Positions 51,380 through 61,900 of a DNA stretch of 64,000 nucleotides are shown piece by piece; within the stretch, counting starts at the first letter, position 1; every line of letters starts with the position of its first letter. Origin of the DNA: Apostichopus japonicus. Lineage: Eukaryota; Echinodermata; Holothuroidea; Aspidochirotida; Stichopodidae. Under the pieces are notes generated by a model. That model was not told the origin of the DNA, did not search any database, and saw only the letters and a program-made list of their open reading frames with translations. The stretch lies in NCBI RefSeq assembly GCF_037975245.1, contig NC_092567.1:14400876-14464875 (forward strand), given 5' to 3'. A program made the translations under genes and the position numbers.

Positions 51380-52070
51380 TCCCCAACCCCTTCACCTTCA
51401 CCTTCACCCTCCCCATTCACCCTCCCCCTTTTGATTTACAGTACAGTAGCACCTGTGGTTTAGTAGATTAACAAAGGTGTGAAGCCAAACCCTGGGGGAC
51501 AGGGGTAAAGTGCAACTTCTTTTTACAACTGTTGTATAATTCATATGTATAATTTGGGAGTTCTTTCCTTTGTTCAAATTATTTAGTTTTGATTATTGAG
51601 GTGTGACACAAAGTATTTTCATTGATGGGTTGGTCCCAAGGTCAACTCTGGTCCTCAACTACCTTTTCCATCGTTTGTAAAACGTCAGACACAATATGTT
51701 GTTGTCAGAGTGAGGTGCTGTACATTTCTATTGACAATAAATTTGTTGTGCTTTATGCAGTATTCTGTAGGGTTGTAATATGAAGAAGGGTTTGGAGTTT
51801 GGTATTAAGTTAATTTGCTATGGATTTATATGAAATTGTATGTGATTCTGCTCAAATTTGACTCCAGCCTAAAGAATAGGCCAGTGATATTGTCGATTTT
51901 AAACTGTTTCTTGCATTTTGTCAGTCTTCTTCAAGAGTCTTCCTGAAGGATAATTATTACAGCTCTGATGGCTTACAGGTAAACATTTCTGTTTATTATA
52001 TGGACAGATTATTAATTTGTTCAGTACTGTTACTTGATTAGTTGATCTTGATTAGTTGATCAAGGTTAAT
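51380..52070. other. Short CTTCAC repeats, then unique sequence
   Basis: CACCTTCACCTTCACC near 51390-51420 is a small simple repeat. The rest up to the next array shows no gene. Confidence 0.4.
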
Positions 52071-52079
52071 CACTATAAG

Positions 52080-53590
52080 TATGTGTTGTAGTGGTGCCTA
52101 TTATGCTGTTGTAGTGGTGCCTATTATGGTGTTGTAGTGGCGCTTATTATGGTGTTGTAGTGGTGCTTATATGGTGTTGTAGTGATGCCTATATGGTGTT
52201 GTAGCGGTCCCTATACGGTGTTGTAGCGGTGCTCATTATGCTGTTGCAGTGTTGCCTATATGGTGTTGTAGTGGTACCTATTATGCTAATATTGTAGTGG
52301 TGACTACGTACAGTATATGGTGTTGTAGTGGTGCCTATAGTGTTGTAGTGGTGCCTATTATGCTGTTGTAGTGGTGCCTATTATACTGTTGAAGTGGTGC
52401 CTATTATGCTGTTGTAGTGGTGCCAATTATGCTGTTGTAGTGGTACCTATTATGCTGTTGTAGTGGTGACTACGTATATGGTGTTGCAGCGGTCCCTGTA
52501 TGGTGTTGTAGCTGTGCCTATTATGCTGTTGTAGTGGTGCCTATTATGCTGTTGTAGTGGTGCCTATTATGCTGTTGTAATGGTGCCAATTATGCTGTTG
52601 TAGTGGTGCCAATTAAGCTGTTGTAGTGGTGCCTATTATGCTGTTGTAGTGGTGCTTATATGGTGTTGTAGTGGTGCCAATTATGTTGTTGTAGTGGTAC
52701 CTGTTATGCTGTTGTAGTGGTGACTACGTATATGGTGTTGTAGCGGTCCCTGTATGGTGTTGTAGCTGTGCCTATTATGCTGTTGTAGTGGTGCCTATTA
52801 TGCTGTTGTAGTGGTGCCTATTATGGTGTTGTAGTGGTGTCTATTATGCTGTTGTAGTGGTGCCTATTATGCTGTTGTAGTGGTGACTACGTATATGGTG
52901 TTGCAGCGGTCCCTGTATGGTGTTGTAGCTGTGCCTATTATGCTGTTGTAGTGGTGCCTATTATGCTGTTGTAGTGGTGACTACGTATATGGTGTTGCAG
53001 CGGTCCCTGTATGGTGTTGTAGCTGTGCCTATTATGCTGTTGTAGTGGTGCCTATTATGCTGTTGTAGTGGTGCCTATTATGGTGTTGTAGTGGTGCCTA
53101 TTATGCTGTTGTAGTGGTGCCTATTATGCTGTTGTAGTGGTGACTACGTATATGGTGTTGCAGCGGTCCCTGTATGGTGTTGTAGCTGTGCCTATTATGC
53201 TGTTGTAGTGGTGCCTATTATGCTGTTGTAGTGGTGCCTATTATGCTGTTGTAGTGGTGCCTATTATGCTGTTGTAATGGTGCCAATTATGCTGTTGTAG
53301 TGGTGCCAATTATGCTGTTGTAGTGGTGCCTATTATGCTGTTGTAGTGGTGCTTATATGGTGTTGTAGTGGTGCCAATTATGTTGTTGTAGTGGTACCTG
53401 TTATGCTGTTGTAGTGGTGACTACGTATATGGTGTTGTAGCGGTCCCTGTATGGTGTTGTAGCTGTGCCTATTATGCTGTTGTAGTGGTGCCTATTATGC
53501 TGTTGTAGTGGTGCCTATTATGGTGTTGTAGTGGTGCCTATTATGCTGTTGTAGTGGTGCCTATTATGGTGTTGTCGTGGGGCCTATTAT
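52080..53590. repeat. 23-bp minisatellite with higher-order structure
   Basis: About 65 copies of GTTGTAGTGGTGCCTATTAT + GCT or variants. A variant block (GGTGACTACGTATATGGTG, CAGCGGTCCCTGTATGG, TAGCTGTGCC) recurs about seven times at irregular spacing. This shows segmental amplification of multi-unit blocks. Confidence 0.95.
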
Positions 53591-54549
53591 GTAGATGAAT
53601 ACAGTACTTTCATCAGTTGGTAGAACAGTACATATAAACTCAGCACTGGTAGAGTTAATCTCACTTCAGAAAGGTTTCACACTCATTGCTTGTAATCTGA
53701 CATTCACAGTGGAATATTGCAGACCTATTATTACTGCTTCTGTGTTCAGATTGGTGGAATAGCAACCCAAGAATTGATGGATATATTTGTAAAATTTGTA
53801 AACCTGGCAGTAATATGAAACTGTAAGCAATTGTTCTGTGCAGCATCAGTATTCACTCATCAAGATCTGTGTTTACAACACGTATCAGTTGTTTCCATGA
53901 CGATGTGATTTGTTGGAATAATGGTTGCTTTCACAACTTTCAAATAATAGAAAGTAATCAATCAACTTTCATAAAATTTCCTACTTAGTTTCAGTAATAT
54001 GACAAGCCTTCAATACTATGTAGAATCCAGTGACTGTTCTCACATACTCATTGACAAGCTGGACCTTGACTTTCATCAACAGATTAGAGAGCTAGTAATT
54101 ATTTCCTCTTGGTGTTGTCTGCAGTAAACCACCCATTGAGTCAGAAATGTAATATAGTTTAATGTACCTACTGTAGGATGTACAGTCTCTATGTACTGTA
54201 CTTACAGAACATGCTTAGGCTAGCAGCAAGCTGTATTAATTTTGAACTATCCAGCATTTACATGTGTTAGCCTAACAGTAATTAGCATATTGGTACTGTA
54301 AACAATGCTGTGTACAGTTTCTATATGTACAGCGCATTATGGACAATATATTGTGTTCAGTGTCTTTTCATCCCAATGATATATTAATACACATTCTCTC
54401 AGTGTGCAATAGTTTTCAGTTTTAATGAAACTGGTCAGAACCAGGTACATGTGAAGCTAATGAACTTATGAACCCCTGACCTTAACCATGAATGTATGAC
54501 ACTTTCAGTGACCCTTGTATTATTATATACCCTAATATACTGTGCAAGT

Positions 54550-54650
54550 TACCAAAGTGACTTAAGTGACCATGAGTGACTTAAGTGACCATGAGTGACT
54601 TAAGTGACCATAAGTGACTTTGTTAATAATTGTTAATAATTTGTTAATAA
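54550..54650. repeat. 20-bp tandem repeat plus TTGTTAATAA repeat
   Basis: About three copies of GTGACTTAAGTGACCATGA, directly followed by three copies of TTGTTAATAAT. Confidence 0.85.
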
Positions 54651-55293
54651 TAGTATCAACTGAACTTTACTGAAGGTGTGTCAAAGTTCCAGAAACTTCA
54701 AAAAATTTCCCTTAGCAACAGTGTGTGATAATGTGTGTTGTAGAACAGTGTGCACGGCTGCTAATAAAGTTTCTTATAGAGAACCAGTATGCTGTACATA
54801 CAGTAGGCTACAGTACTACATTGTTTAGAGTGTCCTATTTTCATGAAATTCCCCCTACTCTGATTGTTTCTTTCATGTTCCTCATACTCCAATGTTTCAC
54901 TGCAGCAAACCACTCTTTTCATCTTTTCATCACTAGATGATATCTCTTTACAAAAAAATTCAGTCTTAAGCAAAAGCATTAAGAAGAAACTTTTGATTAC
55001 GTGCTGAATTGCTGGTGTCACATTCACTAGCAGATCATGTGAAGTACAGGATACAGTGTGATGGGATTTCCCCAGTGAAATGCTAGGAAAATGTGTTTAA
55101 TAACTGTTTGTTTGTCAAGCTTTCAAAACAAACTGTAAGTGTATTTATAAACAGTTCATATAAACTGAAAATGAAACAAACTGTTTTGAGAAACGTACTG
55201 TTACAAAATTGGTAAGTTGTAACTCAATTTAATTAAATGCTCAAATTTTTGTATCAGAGCACTTTTGAAGGTTCTGAATGTTCCCTTACATAA

Positions 55294-55484
55294 TATTTAC
55301 TTCGTTCCTTGCTTACCTGTCTCCTCACAACCTTAGCACCTCCTTCTACCGTGCCTAGAATGAACTGGTAACCTTTTAACACTGTGCGCACACTATGACC
55401 GGACCCCCCCCTCGGTCTATGCCCTTCATTCTTATGAGACCACTTCTCCCACTGGTCACAGGTAAGCTTGTCACTCGTAAATAT
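55294..55484. mobile_element. Dispersed TIR element, copy 3
   Basis: Left end ATATTTACTTCGTTCCTTGC; the right end reversed is ATATTTACGAGTGACAAGC. Both continue into TTACCTGT. This gives inverted ends of about 25 bp and a ~190-bp non-coding element, the most complete of the three copies. Confidence 0.75.
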
Positions 55485-55850
55485 CCAAACCAGTAAGTTT
55501 TGGAATATTTTTGGTACCTACAGGTGTACAGTAAATGAAAACACAATGCCTTACATCTTTGCAGGCGTATACATAGCAATCTGACCATATTTCATAGCAT
55601 TGTGTGATGCGATAACGGGTACATTATTACCTGCACTAGCTACTATAGTAGTGTTCATGGTGGTCTGGTGTAGTTCTCCAACTGTACAGTGCTAATATCA
55701 TTATTAATTTGATGTTTGTTATTTTCTACACTAGCTAGTATTATTCCCTGCACTAGCTAGTAGGTGTTCATGGTGGCCTCGTGTAGTTCTCCAACTGTAC
55801 ACTGGTGCTAATATCATTATTAATATGATGTCTTTTATCATTTTCTACAG

Positions 55851-55966
55851 ACTCCAGAGATCTACATTCCCGTTGTACACAATGGCAGCCCAGCCGGAGG
55901 GAGACCCTAATGATGCCAGTGATATGCTAGCTGCAGCACTGGAACAGATGGATGACATCATAGCAG
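55851..55966 (+). CDS. PPFIBP1: Liprin-beta exon with start codon
   Basis: Acceptor TTTTCTACAG and donor GTAAAT. The first 31 bases are 5' UTR, which means at least one further non-coding exon lies upstream. The ATG at 55882 has A at -3 (CACAATGG) and G at +4, a strong start context. Codes for 28 residues plus one base. Confidence 0.85.
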
Positions 55967-58900
55967 GTAAATCATAGATAATAATAATAATAATAAAAAA
56001 TAATAATAATAATAATAAAAATAATAATAATAAAAAATAAAAATAATAATAATAATAATTAAGTTCTTAACATAGCGCCAAATACCAACAGGCCTCTAGG
56101 CGCTTTACAAAACCTAAAACAAATAGAAAAGACAGAGAAAACAAAGGAATAAAAAGTCTAGAAAACACATAAACGAAATTTAAACAGTATGTAAAATACA
56201 AACACAAAAATCTAAAAACACAAGAAGATCCTATCAAACCTCCTTTGTGCTTGTTTGTTTCTCCATCTATTGCTATGTTTTATACATACTTGTTACACTC
56301 TGGGGTAGGTTAACCATGAGAGATATACAGATCCAGGGATTTCCCTGTTCCTCACAAAACCCACCTGTCTTTGCTCACCTACTGCACTCTCTGCATCTGT
56401 CTTCCACACTAAGGCTACCATCAGTGGCAGAGCTAGGGGTGTTGGTCAGGGGGGGCGAGAATGGTCTGTAGGGGCGCTTTCGACGCTATCTAAGCAGAGC
56501 ACCACCACAGGTTGGCGCGGATCATACAGAAATTTTTTGAGTAAAGATAAACCCTAGATCGCCGGAAATGACCCTTTACAGGCCTTGCTAATTTGCAGAT
56601 AAACAAAGAATAAATAGGTGTCATCGCCATTTTGTCAGAAAATTACACCAACAAAATGTGACAAATGTCAATAGGTAGATGAGAGCGCAATAAATAAATT
56701 CAATATTCGCGAATTAGTAAAAAGTGTTAAAAAGCTGAGAAGGGCGCCAGCAGTCCATTTGAGTCTGTTAGGGGGGGGATCCACCCCTCCAGCCCCGGAC
56801 TGTATGGACGCTCCGCCACTGGCTACCATAGTTCAGAAAGAAATTACATTACTGAAGATGCAGCTCATGCACACAGTGAAAAACTGAGATAATGTTGGTA
56901 ATGTTCTTGCATGGTAACAGTTATCTTTCAGAGACCCCTTCTCAAACAACTTTTACTTTAAAAATGAACAAAACAATTTTTGGCCAGTACCATGATTGGT
57001 CAGCTATGGAGAGCAGGAACTTTGATGCATTGAAGCTGTGAACAAATGTGCATATCTATGTGTTGTTTTCAGATACCATACTTTATGGTGCATCTCATTT
57101 ACTGAGTTCTCCAGGCTGTGTTTTTTTTGTTTTTGTTTAGTGGAGGTCAATGTGCTGTACATGTCAGGTTGATATTTGGTCAACTGTGGAAGTAATATCT
57201 GAAGAAAAATGACGTATAACAGTCTCCTGTTTCATAAATATTAGACTCACTGTACTATCCTTCCTCCCCACATGAATCTTTCTATTTGTTGTTTGTCTTC
57301 CCTTCTCTAACATTGTCTTGTGTTAATGGTTTAATCTCACGTGTCTCTGGAGCCGGTATCTGTATCTTAATTTAAACTCTCCAACTTATCATATTATGCA
57401 TGATGCAGTGTTTTCTTCTCAGACTTTTTCTCCTATGTCAAGTTACAGTCAGTACATAGCCAGTGGTCCTGTACGTTTGTAAAATACTACAGATAATTTA
57501 CAATACGAAAATCTAAACTTTGATGTCATTTTTCACAGAAGTCAAGGCGAAGAAATCCAGAATATATGAAGGTGCTGGCTTGTATTTCTGCTTCAACCAT
57601 TTATAATCTGTGTTGTAAATCTTGCTTAAAATCACTGCTTCTAGTCATAGATGAACTTCAGATGGATCATTAAATTCAAATGCAACATGATGCATCTTTC
57701 AGTTGTCTCGACTACTTGTTTGTCTATGCATATATGTGTGTTTGTTAGCTCAACTAGTTGAGCTCTTGTCATAGCAATGTATCTGTCTGTCTGTCTGTCC
57801 ATCCATCTGTCCACCTACAGTACTGTATCCGTCAATCTGTTTTGGGGTTAATAGAGGCCGAAAAAGCAGAAATCACATTAGAGCTTACTCCTAGGGTTTT
57901 ATGTTTAATTTTCATCAAACTTGATCAAAGTGCTCAGCAAGTGATAGGTCAATGATGTTCTTAATTTAAAGATCCAAGATCATCTAAGGTGAAAAGGTCA
58001 AAACATCATGTCAATGCCTACTGCTTCTAGAGCTTATATGTTTATGCTTTTGATCAAACTTAGTCATACTGATGATTTTTTTTGGGTATAACTCTATTTT
58101 ATGTGCTTATCCTTTGTTTTTGTTTTTTTATAGGTTTTGATCTGTTTTAAAATCTTCTTGTGTTTGTAGATTTTTGTGTTATATTTTACATACTGTTTAA
58201 TTTTCGTTTATGTGTTTTTTTTTCTAGACTTTTTATTCCTTTGATTTCTCTGTCTTTTTATTTTTTACTTGTTTTAGGTTTTGTAAAGCGTCTAGAGGCC
58301 TTTTGGTATTTGGCGCTACATTAAAGCAGCATTTTGCGTTGGGTCGCTTTTTTTTCCACCTTTTTAACATGTGCATCGATTTTTTTACATGTATCAATCA
58401 TAAAACAGCAAACTAAGATACCATCCAAGTTTCATCCTGCCAAGAGCGTTAATTAGCGAGTAATTAATGATTTATATCGATAACGAGTAAAATTGTCCTC
58501 GACAAAGTTTTCATATCTCCAAATCCACTAGTTTGAATTCCACCAATCAGTGAATAGTATGTTTATTCATGAGCATTTTGCGTTTGGTCGCCGTTTTCTA
58601 CTTTTTTGACATGTCCATCGAGTTTTTTACATACATCAAATCACAAAACAGCAAATTAAGATATTAGCCAAGTTTTTCCCTGCCAAAAACGTTAATTAGC
58701 GAGTATTCCACAAACAAAATTAAATCGCATTCAGTTCCCAAACCCACTAGTTTGAATTCAACCAATCAGAGATGCAGGTTTAGTTATGAGCCGTTGCTAA
58801 AAATAGATTCAAGACTTTGCGTTGGTACAACTCCCTGGTACAACTGCCATATAGACTGTACACAAATCAAGCGTGGTGTTATATTACGTATCTGTCAATG

Positions 58901-61900
58901 ACGTTCGTAGTGTTTAAATATTCATATTATGGGCGAGGTTTATTGGTTCCCAACGGAAAATATCTTGGAGAACAACACAGTTGAAAGTTGCAATTTTTTC
59001 GACTTTTATGCCACCATTTGAAGTAAAATATAAATAGATTAGCTAGTTATGTATGTCGTTATGGCATAGTGAAGTCAGTGAGTTTGAGAAATACCATAGT
59101 CGAGGACGCAAAATGCTGCTTTAAGAACTTATTTATTATTATATTATTTTTATTATCAGTAGAAGAAAGGATCAGAAATCATGTATATACTTAACCTTCA
59201 AGGTGAAAGGTCATTTGGAGTTAGAAGGAGGTCAAAGGAGCAAGTCACATAAAAGTCTACTCCTCCTAGCTTTTATGTTTAGCAATAGATGATAGGTCAT
59301 AAAAGCCAAGGTTAATTGGCGTCAAAAGAGGTCAATACAGCAATAAATATATAAAAGTCTACTCTTCCAAGGGTTTATATACAGTATATATGTTTTATTT
59401 TGATCAGACTTGCATGGTGGTAGTGATCAGCAGATGATGGGTTATAAAATGTGTATTTCAGGTCAAAGGTCATTTGGGGTCAAATGAAGTCAACACAGGA
59501 AAGAATCATGTAGGAGCCTACTGTACTTGTCTCAGTCTTTTGCCTTTAACAGTCCTTTAATAGCATGAAAGGTTTTCAGATATGGAAAAGTATTTTCAGC
59601 CATTTACATATCGGCTATTTGCTCCGAGGAACTTACTGTGGTAAACAAGTCAGACTTTCTTACTCTGTTCCTTGATATTTCACCTTCAACCAGGTATCAT
59701 GGTGGTTGTATACACATGCAATGCCTACCATATTGGCTATAGCGTCATTGATTACTCAAATATCACAGATATTTAGGTATGATAAATGAAACAGCCAGTG
59801 TGTCTCCCAATATTAATATATGAGTACATCTTCACACGATTAAACTATGAGCAAGCTTTATAAGGAATTTATGATAGCATTGATTTGTAACTCGATTTGT
59901 CATCAATGTCTATTCTGCATATTCAACTAGAATTAGCAGAGATGGATATTATTAATGCTTCCTTTCAGAATAACAATAAGAGATGTGAAACTGAATGAAG
60001 AACTCACTCCAGTGTTGCGCCAGCTAGCAAGGACAGATGCAAATTAGAAGCAAATTAGTCAATTCAGATCTCTGGCATATCAGTTTATGCATCAACCTTG
60101 TGTGCTTTGTAGAATGCTATGAAGTTACAATCATGAATTCATCAAGTCCTGTAAAGTCACTGATGGAACTACAGTAAATTCTCTCCTGTTGACGTTTATT
60201 TCAACTTTCTTGTTTTTTTCTTCTTTCTGTACACTATTTGTAAATTGTCCAAATTTTGATAATCACACAGTACTGGCAGAGCTGGTGGCTTTATACTTTA
60301 TACATTAATGTACAGTAGCATCTAGGTATAGGCTTTATACTTTATACATTAATGTAGCATCTAGGTCTAGGCTAAATACTTTATACATTAATGTAGCATC
60401 TAGGTTTAGGCTTCATACTTTATACATTAATGTAGCATCTAGGTCTATGCTTTATACTTTATACATTAACAGCATTTAGGTCTAGGCTTTATACATTAAC
60501 AGCATCTAGGTCTAGGCTTTATAACTTTATACATTGCAGTAACAGCATCTACTGTAGGTCTCCCCAATCTCTTCTGTCAACAATTATACAAATTGTTTTC
60601 ATTAGATATGCTCTCATGCATCTTGATCAGACTTGCATGTACAGTATAGTAAGGGTGGTGCAGTAAGCTATATTCAAGTGTAATAAAAAAACTTTTAGGT
60701 CAAAGGAAATTAAGGAGTTATTTTCTTGGTGTCAGCACTTGTTTGAAAATATGTAAAATGCTTCTACCAGGAATGAATTAAATATTACCATACTGTAGCT
60801 AGAGTATGTGAGTTACAATCTTGTGGATCTGTGTCGGCTGGTATAGAGAGCGTAGTATGCATACAGGTGCTTTATGTTATTATTCTTTAGACATCTTCTT
60901 GAAGTTGTTTTATCAGATCTATACGTTGGCTTTAAAACGCTGCGGCAATTCATCTTTAATTTGCGTGCGTTAATTTAATTTTGTGCTCCATTTTCACTCT
61001 TACACTTTGTGCAGTTTGCCGCAAAGGTTGGCGAAACTTCATTACTTACAGTAACAGCTAATATTAGAATCTTAAATTAGATTTTTATGCTAATTAAGAA
61101 TTTCAACTTCCTTTGAGAGGAGCAGAGACTTCTTGGAAAGGATATATGTTGATCTGAACGGCAGGCCAAGCATTTGAATCAGATGACCTGTCAATGTCAA
61201 ATACAGTACAATTCATAACTGTGGAATACAAGACACATCTTAAACTAGAACAAATACAAACAAATGAAATGTTAATATTGATGCTACACTTTATAGGAAA
61301 TTTGTCACTCGTTTTGAATGTTGATAGGTAGAACTGTTGATGCAGAGTACTGTATGACCAAGTGCATACAGCCAATATATATTTAGCAGCTTGCATGGCC
61401 TAGTGTAAGGCCGGTCTGAGGACACAGACTAGTTGAGGCATCAAATCGTTCATTGACAGGCTGTAGTAGAACATGCAGATTGACAGAAGCATGAACAATT
61501 TTACAATAACTCGACAAACACTTAACAGCATTTCACCTCAATTTTGTATCAATAATTAGGCAAACTGAATTGTTTGCCAGACATTGAAGTACAATTTATA
61601 AATTTATGATTACTAATGATCAGCTCATTAAACGTTAATTTTTGTGATGTTTGACCAATACCTGTCATTAATAGACGTATTATGGTCTAATTACTAACTG
61701 TAATGTGCTATACAAGACCCAACTGTTTTAATGATTTCCTATTCAATTTTTAAGGTTTGGCCGAAGATCAAGTGTGTCTCATGTTATTTTCCTTCTCTCT
61801 TTATTCAATTTCTCCTGCTAAGTTATTGACATTTCAGCTAAAAGTTAAATTGATGATAAAAGTTGAGACTAAAGGAATCAAGAGAGAGAGACCCTGTACT

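Larger units (their letters stand above)
57784..59560. repeat. Degenerate AGGTCA-rich tandem repeat, split by insertions
   Basis: Starts with (TGTC)n. Units of about 140 bp with AAGGTCA, ATAGGTCA, CTACTCCTA(GG)TTTTATGTTTA and GATCAAACTTG lie at 57840-58080 and again at 59165-59540. Between them is the retroelement 58130-59160, which itself holds a TTAA element. Confidence 0.7.
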
